Positions 22,249 through 30,344 of a stretch of 64,000 nucleotides of DNA are shown one piece after another. The DNA is from Streptomyces filipinensis (lineage in GTDB: Bacteria > Actinomycetota > Actinomycetes > Streptomycetales > Streptomycetaceae), in the NCBI RefSeq assembly GCF_014649495.1, contig NZ_BMTD01000001.1, positions 620,001 to 684,000 on the forward strand, read 5' to 3'. Each line of letters starts with the position of its first letter. Within the stretch, counting starts at the first letter, position 1. The position numbers and the translations under genes were made by a program. The notes beneath the pieces were generated by a model. The model was not told the origin of the DNA. It made no database searches and was given only the letters and a program-made list of their open reading frames with translations.

Positions 22249-24524
22249 AGGAACTTGTCTTGGGGCTACGGCTGCTGTTGGGCAGCGGACGCGGAAACCG
22301 CATCCGCTTTGCGCTCATGGCATTGGGCGGTTCGATCGGAGTGTGCTGCCTCGCGATCGTGCTCACGATCCCCGGCATCCTCGCTGCGCAGGATGGGCGC
22401 GTTGCGGCCCGGCAGCCAGTCGCCGTACATGGTGTTTCAGCTGACGAAAAAGGCAATTTCCCGCTGTGGCTGGAACGGACCGATCCCTATGGTTCAAGGC
22501 CCCTCACCCGCATTTTCCTGGCCCGAGGTACCAAGGCAGTTGAGGCCCCACCGGGCTTGAAAGTCGTTCCCGCTCGCGGTGAAGTCTTCGTATCCCCACG
22601 GCTGCACGAACTGTTGCGTGCCGAGCCAGGGCTGATGCATCGCCTGCCCGGCCGGGAGGTGGGGCTCATCGGGGCGCAGGGGCTCGCACGTCCCGAGGAG
22701 CTGATCGCCTACGTGGGCATGAGTCGTGGTGATCTATCGGACGGCTGGCCCTTCATGGGGTTCGGGACGACATGGGCACCGAACACGACCGTCGAGCAGT
22801 CCACGCTCAACATTCTGCGCTTCACGATGGCTGGCATCGTTCTGCTGCCCCTTGCAGTGTTCCTCTCCGTGTGTGCTCGCCTCTCCGCCGCCGAGCGGGC
22901 TCGCAGGCTGGCTGCTCTTCGTCTGCTGGGGATGAGTGCCAGGGAGGTGCAGAGGGTGAACGCCGCCGAGACGGTAGCGGCGGCTGGAATCGGCGCTCTC
23001 ATCGGGTTAGGCGAGTACTGGGCTCTGAACCAGTTCGTGTCCCGGGTCGGACTTCCCCGATTCACCTGGTATCCGAGTGACGGTGCATTGAGCGGTTCGA
23101 CGCTCGTGGCATGTCTGGTGGGGTGCCCGATGCTCGCCTGGCTGGTGGCACGGGCAAGTGCGCGGAAGGCTGCGGCCAATCCGCTGGCCGTGCGTAGGAC
23201 CGCCGTGGAGAAGCAGGCTTCCGCATGGGGATTTCTCCCTCTGGTAGCGGGATTGGGCATCGCTGCCGGGTACTGTCTCGCTGGCGCGACCGGACACGCG
23301 CCCCATGACACGGGGCTGCCCTCGGTACTCATCCCGTCGGCTGTCGTCCTCATCGGCGTCGGCCTCGTGACGACGCTGACCTCCACCTGCCGGTATGTCG
23401 CCCGGCGTGTCGCCCGGTCCACCAGTTCAGTCGCCCTCGGGCTCGCCATGCGGCGCAACGAGGCCGAGCCGGGTGGGGCGCTCCGGGTGGCGTCCGGCTT
23501 GGTTGTGCTGGTATTCGCGGCTTCTTTGGCCCAAGGCATCCTGATCGAGCTGGACCAGGTCACCAAGAACACTTCCCCAATTCAGGCCTACGACATCCCC
23601 TACGCGCAGCTGACCACGGCCCAGCGGCAGTCCCTCGAACGAATGCCGGACGTCCGCGCCCGGGTCGTAACCATGGAGTCGTCGCTCGTCGGCGCGTCCG
23701 AGACGGTCTGGTCCCCCGAAGTGGTCGTGGCCACGTGTACCCAGCTTCGGGCAGTGACGTCGCGGGTCGGAGGGTGCGTCGATGGGCAGCCGCTCCGGCT
23801 CTGGAGCAGTAACGGGTCTCAGGACGGTCCGGCGCAGGCTGGAGAGAAACTCCGTCTCCAGTTGGGCGGTGGGCACCGTAACGCGTCCATCACAGTGCCG
23901 AAGCGAATGGTTCGGTACCGCGAGTTTGAGGGCTCCTTGGTCCTGGGGAGTCAGTCCATTCTCGTTCCGCCTTCCGAACTGCCCTTGAGCGCGCGTCCTG
24001 AGAGCGCCACGTTCACGTTGATCAGCAACTCCGACTCGGACACCGTGCGCAGGGTCCTTGACGGCATTGGTCATGTCGCTCCGACGATCGACGTGATCCC
24101 GCAGGGCCTGAACATCACGGCTCTCCAGCAAATCGCGGTCGTCAAGACTCTCCTCGGCCTCGGCATGGTCCTGGGTGCCGTCATCGGCGTCGCCGCCTAT
24201 GTTGTCGCCGCCACCGACCGCGCGGTGGAACGCCGCCCCCAGGTCACCGCGCTCACCCTCCTCGGTGCCCGCCCTCGCACCCTGCGGGCGGTGCAGGTGG
24301 CTCAAGTCGTGTTGCCCTTGGCTGTAGGCCTGCTCCTTGCCATCGTCACAGGCAAAACGGCCGAGTCCAGCTATCTGGTCACCGGTGGTGGCACGGTCTT
24401 CTGGGACGGTGCCGGGCTCCCCTTTCTGCTCGGCGGTACCTTGTGCGTCGTAGCCGTAGCCGCCCTAGGCTCGCTCCCCCTAGTAGGGCGTCGTATCGAT
24501 CCGGAATTGATTCGGCGTGACTGA
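22245..24524 (+). CDS. FtsX-like (MacB-family) ABC permease
   Basis: A 759-residue permease. One N-terminal helix (RIRFALMALGGSIGVCCLAI) and an extracytoplasmic domain precede the first FtsX domain (ITMAGIVLLPLAVFLSV-type helices near residues 195-330); a second FtsX domain lies at the C terminus (GMVLGAVIGVAAYVVAATDR to the end). This tandem form is common in Gram-positive peptide-sensing or antimicrobial-resistance exporters. Residue 255 is encoded by TTA (23007-23009), so in Streptomyces full translation may need the bldA tRNA. It starts at a GTG overlapping the ATPase stop. Substrate unknown; the secreted 140-aa protein is a candidate partner. Confidence 0.88.
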   Translation: MKELVLGLRLLLGSGRGNRIRFALMALGGSIGVCCLAIVLTIPGILAAQDGRVAARQPVAVHGVSADEKGNFPLWLERTDPYGSRPLTRIFLARGTKAVEAPPGLKVVPARGEVFVSPRLHELLRAEPGLMHRLPGREVGLIGAQGLARPEELIAYVGMSRGDLSDGWPFMGFGTTWAPNTTVEQSTLNILRFTMAGIVLLPLAVFLSVCARLSAAERARRLAALRLLGMSAREVQRVNAAETVAAAGIGALIGLGEYWALNQFVSRVGLPRFTWYPSDGALSGSTLVACLVGCPMLAWLVARASARKAAANPLAVRRTAVEKQASAWGFLPLVAGLGIAAGYCLAGATGHAPHDTGLPSVLIPSAVVLIGVGLVTTLTSTCRYVARRVARSTSSVALGLAMRRNEAEPGGALRVASGLVVLVFAASLAQGILIELDQVTKNTSPIQAYDIPYAQLTTAQRQSLERMPDVRARVVTMESSLVGASETVWSPEVVVATCTQLRAVTSRVGGCVDGQPLRLWSSNGSQDGPAQAGEKLRLQLGGGHRNASITVPKRMVRYREFEGSLVLGSQSILVPPSELPLSARPESATFTLISNSDSDTVRRVLDGIGHVAPTIDVIPQGLNITALQQIAVVKTLLGLGMVLGAVIGVAAYVVAATDRAVERRPQVTALTLLGARPRTLRAVQVAQVVLPLAVGLLLAIVTGKTAESSYLVTGGGTVFWDGAGLPFLLGGTLCVVAVAALGSLPLVGRRIDPELIRRD

Positions 24525-24575
24525 GGGGTGTGGTGGGGGCGGTGCCCGGTGGGGGTGCCGCCCCGGTGTGTTGTG

Positions 24576-25262
24576 TCAGGCGGGTGTGGTGAGCAGGCCG
24601 TTCAGCAGGGCCTGGAGGCCGGTGGCGTAGGTGTTCTCGGCTGTCAGGGGGCCCCAGCGGCTCGATGCCTCGGCCAGGCGGGGGAGTTCGGTGGGGTCGA
24701 GGTCGGTGAAGACGCGGTCGCGGTAGGTCGGGCGGTCGTCGGTGGCGCGCCGGCGGGCGGCGGTCGCGCGGACCACGATCTCTCCGGCGGTGTAGTACCA
24801 GATGGTCCGGTAGCCGTGGACGGCGTCGTCCAGGGACAGCCCGCACTCCGTCAGACCGTCCACGATCTGCTCGACGTGCCACAGCGCGGACGTGGACAGG
24901 AGGTCGTCCGCCGTGAGGACGTCCACCGTCCAGGGGCAGGCGGACAGCACCTCGTGGATCGCGGTCGCCGCGGCGATCACCCGTTCGCGCGGGTCGGCGG
25001 GAGGGGCGGCCGGCCGTCGCAGGGCGCGGGCGGCGTAGTCGTCCAGCAGCAGGACGAGGAGTTCCTCCTTGTCGCGGACGTGGTGGTACAGCGCCATGGG
25101 CGTGCTGCCGATCTCGGTGGCCAGGCGGCGCATCGTCAGCCGGTTCACTCCCTCCTCCGTGACGATCCGGAGCGCCGTCCGGATGATCTCCGCGCGGGAG
25201 ATACGGGCAGGTCGGCCGGTGGTCTTTCGAGGGGCGGGCGGTTGCGGCATGGGTCCCATCAT
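24576..25262 (-). CDS. TetR-family regulator (TetR_C-like)
   Basis: A 228-residue repressor. The DNA-binding HTH at about residues 18-65 reads ISRAEIIRTALRIVTEEGVN then MRRLATEIGSTPMALYHHVR, the classic TetR recognition helix. The C-terminal domain with ALWHVEQIVDGLTECGL and GYRTIWYYTAGEI binds an unknown ligand. It is divergent from the MFS gene at 25331 with a 68-bp gap holding that gene's promoter and an inverted repeat, so the exporter is its likely target. Two further ATG codons lie within the first five residues, so the start may be a few codons shorter. Confidence 0.9.
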   Translation of the reverse strand: MMGPMPQPPAPRKTTGRPARISRAEIIRTALRIVTEEGVNRLTMRRLATEIGSTPMALYHHVRDKEELLVLLLDDYAARALRRPAAPPADPRERVIAAATAIHEVLSACPWTVDVLTADDLLSTSALWHVEQIVDGLTECGLSLDDAVHGYRTIWYYTAGEIVVRATAARRRATDDRPTYRDRVFTDLDPTELPRLAEASSRWGPLTAENTYATGLQALLNGLLTTPA

Positions 25263-25295
25263 GCCGTCGCCGGGGCCGGTCCCAGTCTCGGTCCG

Positions 25296-25341
25296 TCGAC
25301 AACGGCGGTTGGGGGCGCTACTTTTCTTACATGTATAGAAA
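25296..25341 (+). promoter_or_regulatory. Promoter and operator of a leaderless MFS gene
   Basis: -35 TCGACA (25296-25301), 17-bp spacer, -10 TACTTT (25319-25324). The A of the ATG (25331) is 7 bp past the -10, where transcription should start, and no ribosome-binding site is present. TTTCT (25323-25327) and AGAAA (37-41 of the same block, 25337-25341) are mirrored around TACATGTA (25328-25335), itself a palindrome, giving a probable TetR operator over the start site. Confidence 0.6.
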
Positions 25342-26842
25342 CTTAGGTGACGTCCTGCGCGGCAGACGCGCCGCGCTGCTCGCCGCCGCTGCCGTCGCCC
25401 AGTTCGTCGTCGCTCTCGACATGGCCGTGGTCAACGTCGCGCTCCCCGCGATCCGTGACGCGCTCGGTTTCGCGCCGCTGGATCTGTCCTGGGTGGTGCA
25501 TGTGTACGCGCTCACCTTCGGTGGGTTTCTGCTGCTCGGGGGGAGGGCCTGCGATCTGTACGGGCCGCGGCGGCTGTTCGTCGCGGGACTCGTCGTCTTC
25601 GGGGCCTGCTCGCTCGCCGGCGGACTCGCCCAGGAACCCTGGCAGTTGGTCGCCGCACGCGCGGGACAGGGCGTGGGCGCCGCCGCCACCGCGCCGGCCG
25701 CGCTGGCCCTGCTGACCACCACCTTCACCGACGGCCCCGCCCGCGTCCGCGCCCTCGGTGTGTGGAGCGGGATGAACGCCCTCGGCGGCGCGCTCGGCGT
25801 ACTGGCGGGCGGAGTGCTGACCCAGTACGCGGGCTGGCGCTGGGTGATGCTGGTCAATCTGCCCATCGTGGCCGCCGCGCTCGTGCTGGTCCACGCGGCC
25901 GTACCGAGCGCGCCGCGGCCCGTCCGGCGGGAGGCGCCGGATGCGCTCGGGGCACTGCTGGCGACCGGCGGCACCGGGCTGCTGGTGTTCGGGGTCGTAC
26001 GGACCGATGTCCAAGGCTGGGGGAGCCGGGGGACCTTGGCCGCTCTCGGCGGCTCGGCCCTCGTCCTGGCCGCGTTCGTCCTCGTCGAATCCCGGGCCAC
26101 CTCACCGCTGCTGCGGCTCGGCCTGCTGCGCAGCCGCTGGGTCGCCGGTGCCGATCTGCTGGTGTTCCTCGCCGCGGCCGGGCAGTTCGCCTCGTTCTAC
26201 TTCGTCTCCCTGTACCTCCAGCAGGTTCTGGGCCTCGGCGCCGCCGCGACCGGTGCCGCGTTCCTGCCGTTCTGCGCGGGCTCGGTCGCGGCCACCGTCG
26301 CCGCCACCCGGATCACCGCGACCCGGTCGCCCCGCACCGCCCTGGTGCCCGGCGCGCTCCTCGCCGCCGCGGGCATGGCCTGGTTCGCCCGGATCAGCCC
26401 GCACGGCGGCTTTCTCACCGACGTGCTCGGGCCGTCCCTGCTCACCAGCGTCGGCATCGGTCTGGTGTTCGCCCCGGCGGCGGCCGCCGCGACGACCGGC
26501 GTCCGGCCCGGCGAGGCCGGAATGGCCTCCGGCCTGCTCAACAGCGCACGTCAGCTGGGCGGATGCATCGGCGTGGCCACATTGGCCACGGTGGCCGCCC
26601 GCCGCACGGGCGCGTCCACCGACCCCGGTGCCCTCAGCGACGGCTATGCCCTGGCCCTGGCCGTCACGGCCGTCCTCTTCCTGCTCGCGGCGGCCGTGGC
26701 GGTCTTCGTGCTGCCCCGCCGCCCGGACCGGAGACCGGCTCCGAGCACGGGTCCGGGTACCGGACCCGGCGCTGCTCCTCCCGCGGTTGCCGACACCCCT
26801 GCTGCTCCCCCCGCCAAGCGCATGGAAGGAACACCGTCATGA
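25331..26842 (+). CDS. MFS exporter, DHA2 family; leaderless, TTA codon 5
   Basis: A 503-residue drug-exporter-type transporter. The first membrane helix contains FVVALDMAVVNVALPAI; motif A is GGRACDLYGPRRL, and GALGVLAGGVLTQYAGWRW lies in the motif C region. The last 30 residues are a Pro/Gly-rich cytoplasmic tail. No other start codon is available before the first helix, so the ATG at 25331 is forced although it lacks a ribosome-binding site. Codon 5 is TTA, a strong sign of bldA control in Streptomyces. It overlaps the cupin gene by ATGA. Divergent TetR is the likely regulator. Confidence 0.88.
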   Translation: MYRNLGDVLRGRRAALLAAAAVAQFVVALDMAVVNVALPAIRDALGFAPLDLSWVVHVYALTFGGFLLLGGRACDLYGPRRLFVAGLVVFGACSLAGGLAQEPWQLVAARAGQGVGAAATAPAALALLTTTFTDGPARVRALGVWSGMNALGGALGVLAGGVLTQYAGWRWVMLVNLPIVAAALVLVHAAVPSAPRPVRREAPDALGALLATGGTGLLVFGVVRTDVQGWGSRGTLAALGGSALVLAAFVLVESRATSPLLRLGLLRSRWVAGADLLVFLAAAGQFASFYFVSLYLQQVLGLGAAATGAAFLPFCAGSVAATVAATRITATRSPRTALVPGALLAAAGMAWFARISPHGGFLTDVLGPSLLTSVGIGLVFAPAAAAATTGVRPGEAGMASGLLNSARQLGGCIGVATLATVAARRTGASTDPGALSDGYALALAVTAVLFLLAAAVAVFVLPRRPDRRPAPSTGPGTGPGAAPPAVADTPAAPPAKRMEGTPS

Positions 26843-27237
26843 CGATCACACCCGTCGACCTCTTCTCCTCGATGCTGGACTTCCGGCCCGACGGCGGCGT
26901 CCGTGCCGGCGCCCGGCGGATGACCGGCGGCGATCCCGGCGTCTGGCAGGTCGCGGCCTTCCATGTGGAGACCGACGCCGATGTGCACGCCGACCACTGG
27001 GAGGTGCATCCCGACGCGGAGGAGGCCGTGTGCTGCCTGGCCGGCGGCGTGCGGCTGTATCTGCGCCCCACCGCGGAGGGCGGCGCCGAGGAGATGGTGC
27101 GGCTGGGCGCGGGTACGGCGGTGATCGTGCCCCGCGGCCGCTGGCACCGCCTCGAACTGGACGCTCCGAGCGATCTGATGTCGATCACGCGCCGTCCGGG
27201 GTCGGGGCTGGAGAGGCGCAGCGCTTCCCGCGAGTGA
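26839..27237 (+). CDS. Cupin-domain protein
   Basis: A 132-residue single-domain cupin (small beta-barrel). Cupin motif 1 is spread over DADVHADHWEVHPDAEEAVCCLAGG, providing His and Glu metal ligands, and motif 2 is GTAVIVPRGRWHRLEL. It starts inside the MFS stop (ATGA at 26839-26842) and is co-translated with the exporter. It could modify or sense the exported compound, or act as a small metal-dependent isomerase or dioxygenase; the sequence does not decide. Confidence 0.82.
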   Translation: MTITPVDLFSSMLDFRPDGGVRAGARRMTGGDPGVWQVAAFHVETDADVHADHWEVHPDAEEAVCCLAGGVRLYLRPTAEGGAEEMVRLGAGTAVIVPRGRWHRLELDAPSDLMSITRRPGSGLERRSASRE

Positions 27238-27321
27238 GCCGCGCCGCCGGGAAGCGCGAGGGGCGGTGGCCGGACCCGGCCTGCCGCCCCTTCGGCTCTC
27301 CTGCCTGCCGCACGGGGGACA

Positions 27322-27436
27322 CCTGTGCTCTCGGTACGAGAGGGCGCCTGTGCTCTCGGCACGAGGGGACGCCTGTGCTCTCGGTAGGAGAGGGCGCCTG
27401 CGCTCTCGGCGCAGCGGGCGCCCGTGCTCTCAGAAG
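27322..27436. repeat. 25-bp tandem repeat, five copies, each with a hairpin
   Basis: Units starting CCTGTGCTCTCGG recur at 27322, 27347, 27372, 27397 and (as CCCG) 27421, spacing 25, 25, 25 and 24 bp. The best units contain CTCTC GGTAC GAGAG, a 5-bp-stem hairpin. The array lies between the convergent cupin and DUF4232 genes and runs into the latter's stop codon. It could act as a compound terminator or a variable-number repeat. Confidence 0.8.
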
Positions 27437-27990
27437 GTGCCGTCGACGTTCACCGGACCCACCTGGAAGATGCCCGAGCAGGTCTTCCAGGGCGCCGGTA
27501 CCAGAGCCGCGGAGCGCGAGCCCGGCGGGTAGATCCGCAGGTAGCTGCCGGTGCGCAGGCAGGGCCCGCCCACCGGGCCGTTGGTGGTGCGCGCTATCGC
27601 CGAGGCGGAGTGCGCGGGGGCGAGCGTGACGGTGCCGTAGGAGGAGCCGCTGTGGGTGGCGGCCGGGCCGATCTGGTGGTGGGAGGTGTCCAGGGCGCTG
27701 ACGCCCGGGTAGCCGCGCAGGGCACAGGCGGTCGTAGCGGTGTTGGTGAACTGGATCGCCCAGTACAGCGACCCCGCCGCGCCCTCCTTACGGCCCATGG
27801 AGAGGTACAGGTCGCTCACGGTGCAGGTCCGGACGGTGGCCGAGGCCCGCGCCGCCGCGGGTGCCGCCGGAGTCGCGCTCCACGCGGCTCCCGCGGCCGT
27901 CACTCCCAGGAGTGCGGCGGTCAGCACGACCGCCGCGCCGCGCCTGGGGGAGGTCCGGAAGGTTTTCGGGACGTGCGCATAAGGAAACAT
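27430..27990 (-). CDS. Secreted DUF4232 protein
   Basis: A 186-residue exported protein. The N terminus has basic residues then a hydrophobic core (GAAVVLTAALLGVTAAGAAW) and an SATPA cleavage region. The mature domain matches DUF4232: RTCTVSDLYLSMG, then SLYWAIQFTNTATTACALRGYPGV, then an LAPAHSASA stretch and a C-terminal Cys pair (GPCLRTGSYLRIYPPG, WKTCSGIFQVG). Such proteins are common in actinobacterial exoproteomes, function unknown. It ends inside the 25-bp repeat array. There is no partner gene on its strand. Confidence 0.85.
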   Translation of the reverse strand: MFPYAHVPKTFRTSPRRGAAVVLTAALLGVTAAGAAWSATPAAPAAARASATVRTCTVSDLYLSMGRKEGAAGSLYWAIQFTNTATTACALRGYPGVSALDTSHHQIGPAATHSGSSYGTVTLAPAHSASAIARTTNGPVGGPCLRTGSYLRIYPPGSRSAALVPAPWKTCSGIFQVGPVNVDGTF

Positions 27991-28176
27991 GGCGTATCCG
28001 CCTCCGTCGGGCGAATCGATGGATGAACGTCACTGTGTTGGATGCGTCCGGGGCCGGAAAAGTTGTGCCTGCCCCCTGACACACGGCTGCAACTCCCCTT
28101 TCGTAATCGACGGGCATGGTTGATCGTTGGGCCGTGCATCGATGACGAGGACGACCGACGTCAGGGGGCGCCGACG

Positions 28177-29445
28177 ATGACGATGAGCCGTAGGGGACTG
28201 CTGGTCGCGGGAGCCGGGGCGGCGGGTGCCGGACTACTCGCCGGCTGCGGGTCCGACACCGGGCGTGGGGGCGGCGGTGCCAAGGGGGCGGAGCTGTCGC
28301 AGTGGTACCACCAGTACGGGGAGGCCGGCACCGAGCAGGCCGTCCAGCGGTACGCCGCCGCGTACAAGAAGGCACGGGTCAGGGTGCAGTGGCGGCCCGG
28401 GAACTACGACCAGCAGACCGCCGCCGCCCTGCTCACCGACTCCGGGCCGGACGTCTTCGAGGTGAACGGGCCCACCCTGGACCAGATCCAGGGCGGCCAG
28501 GTCGTCGACCTCACCGATCTCCTCAAGGGGGTCGAGGACGACTTCAACCCGGCGGTGCTCGCGCCGAAGACGTACGACGGCAGGATCTGGGGCATTCCGC
28601 AGGTCATCGACATGCAGATGCTCTACTACCGCAGGAGTCTGCTGAAGGACGCCGGGGTCGAGCCGCCCGCCACGCTCGACGCCCTCGTGGACGCCGCGAA
28701 GAAGCTCACCACCAGCAAGGTCAAGGGGCTGTTCCTGGGCAACGACGGGGGAGCCGGTGTGCTCGGCGGCACCCCCCTGTACGCCGCCGGGCTCCAGCTC
28801 GTCACCGAGGACGGCAAGGTCGGCTTCGACGACCCCGCCGCCGCCCGCACCCTCGCCAAGCTGCACCAGCTGTACGCCGACAAGTCCCTCCTCCTCGGCG
28901 CGCCCGCCGACTGGTCCGACCCGTCCGCCTTCGTCCAGGGGCTGACCGCGATGCAGTGGTCCGGGCTGTGGGCGCTGCCGCAGGTGCGCAAGGAGCTGGG
29001 GGACGACTTCGGCGTGCTGCCGTTCCCGAAGGACGGCGGCCAGGGGAAGCCCTCGGTGCCCGTCGGAGCGTACGGGGCCGCCGTCAGCGCGCGCGGCGGG
29101 CACCAGGAGGCCGCCAAGGAGTTCGTGAAGTGGCTGTGGGTCGAACGGACGGACTTCCAGGAGGACTTCGCGCTGTCCTACGGCTTCCACATCCCGGCCC
29201 GGATCTCCCTCGCGAAGAAGGCGGCCGGGCTGCGGTCGGGCGCCGCCGCCGACGCCGTCCGCTTCACCACCGACCACGGCTACGCCCAGCCCCTGCTGTG
29301 GACACCGGCCAGCCAGACCGCCTACCAGGACGCGCTCAGCCGGATCATCAGGGGCGGGGCCGGACCGGAGGGCGAACTGCGGGCCGTCGTACGGAAGGTG
29401 ACCGGCGAGCTCGACCGGGTGAAGCACGCGAAGAAGCCGTCATGA
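28177..29445 (+). CDS. ABC sugar transporter substrate-binding lipoprotein
   Basis: A 422-residue extracellular solute receptor of the carbohydrate (family 1, CUT1) type. MTMSRRGLLVAGAGAAGAGL continues to LAGC, a twin-arginine-like n-region (SRRGLL) and a lipobox with Cys24. The body has ELSQWYHQYGEAGTEQAVQR, GPDVFEVNGPTLDQI and AMQWSGLWALPQV, typical of maltose/oligosaccharide-binding folds. The ATG at 28177 follows AGGGGG by 8 bp. Two permease genes follow with overlapping starts; no ATPase gene is present, so a shared ATPase (MsiK-like in Streptomyces) probably energises it. Substrate: an unknown sugar. Confidence 0.9.
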   Translation: MTMSRRGLLVAGAGAAGAGLLAGCGSDTGRGGGGAKGAELSQWYHQYGEAGTEQAVQRYAAAYKKARVRVQWRPGNYDQQTAAALLTDSGPDVFEVNGPTLDQIQGGQVVDLTDLLKGVEDDFNPAVLAPKTYDGRIWGIPQVIDMQMLYYRRSLLKDAGVEPPATLDALVDAAKKLTTSKVKGLFLGNDGGAGVLGGTPLYAAGLQLVTEDGKVGFDDPAAARTLAKLHQLYADKSLLLGAPADWSDPSAFVQGLTAMQWSGLWALPQVRKELGDDFGVLPFPKDGGQGKPSVPVGAYGAAVSARGGHQEAAKEFVKWLWVERTDFQEDFALSYGFHIPARISLAKKAAGLRSGAAADAVRFTTDHGYAQPLLWTPASQTAYQDALSRIIRGGAGPEGELRAVVRKVTGELDRVKHAKKPS

Positions 29446-30344
29446 GAGGCCGCAGGACCCTCTGGTTCTGGGCGTTCGTGGGGCCGTTCGCGCTCGGGCT
29501 CGCGCTGTTCACGTACGTGCCGCTGCTGTGGAGCGTGGGCCTCAGCTTCTTCGACGCGCACAACACCGTCACGCCCACGCACTTCGTCGGCCTGGACAAC
29601 TACACGGCGATGCTGCGGGACGACGCGTTCGTCGACAGTCTGAAGACCTTCCTCGTCTTCACCGCCTTCATCGTGCCGGCCACGTACGTGTTCTCGCTGT
29701 CCCTCGCGCTGATGGTCAACCGGCTGGAACACGCGCGCGCGTTCTTCCGCTCGGTCTTCTTCCTCCCGGCCGCGTGCAGTTATGTCGTCGCCGCGCTGGT
29801 GTGGAAGATGTCGATCTTCAACGGGGTGCGGTTCGGGCTGGCGAACACCGTCCTCGGGTGGTTCGGCGGCGATCCCGTGGCCTGGCTGTCCACCACCGAC
29901 CCGCCCTGGTACTGGCTGGTCATCGTCACCGTACGGCTCTGGCTGCAGGCCGGGTTCTACATGATCCTGTTCCTGGCCGGGCTGCAGCGGATCGACCCGG
30001 TGCTGTACGAGGCGGCCGCCGTGGACGGGGCCCGGCCCGGCTGGACGGTGCTGCGGCACATCACCCTGCCCCAGCTGCGGGCCACCTCGGTGGCGGTGGT
30101 GCTGCTGCTCGTCATCAACGCCTTCCAGGCCTTCGACGAGTTCTACAACCTGCTGTCCGACGCCCGGGGCTATCCCCCCTACGCCCGGCCGCCGCTGGTC
30201 TACCTCTATTACACCGCCCTCGGGCAGGGGCAGAACCTCGGGCTCGGCAGTGCGGGCGCGGTGATCCTCGCGCTGATCATCGCCGTCGTCACGGTGGGGC
30301 AGGCGCGCTGGCTGGGGCTGGGAAGGACGGACGCCGATGGATGA
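29442..30344 (+). CDS. Sugar ABC transporter permease (MalF type)
   Basis: A 300-residue inner-membrane permease with about six helices, starting FWAFVGPFALGLALFTYVPL. The ATPase-docking EAA loop is YEAAAVDGARPGWTVLRHIT, with conserved Gly. FFLPAACSYVVAALVW and FAFDEFYNLL-like segments are typical of CUT1 permeases. It overlaps the binding-protein stop by ATGA and the next permease by 8 bp, so all three proteins are made from one message. Confidence 0.92.
   Translation: MRGRRTLWFWAFVGPFALGLALFTYVPLLWSVGLSFFDAHNTVTPTHFVGLDNYTAMLRDDAFVDSLKTFLVFTAFIVPATYVFSLSLALMVNRLEHARAFFRSVFFLPAACSYVVAALVWKMSIFNGVRFGLANTVLGWFGGDPVAWLSTTDPPWYWLVIVTVRLWLQAGFYMILFLAGLQRIDPVLYEAAAVDGARPGWTVLRHITLPQLRATSVAVVLLLVINAFQAFDEFYNLLSDARGYPPYARPPLVYLYYTALGQGQNLGLGSAGAVILALIIAVVTVGQARWLGLGRTDADG

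Noticed and set aside
27322..27436. CRISPR array
   Set aside because: The 25-bp units are directly adjacent, without unique spacers, and no cas genes are in the window.
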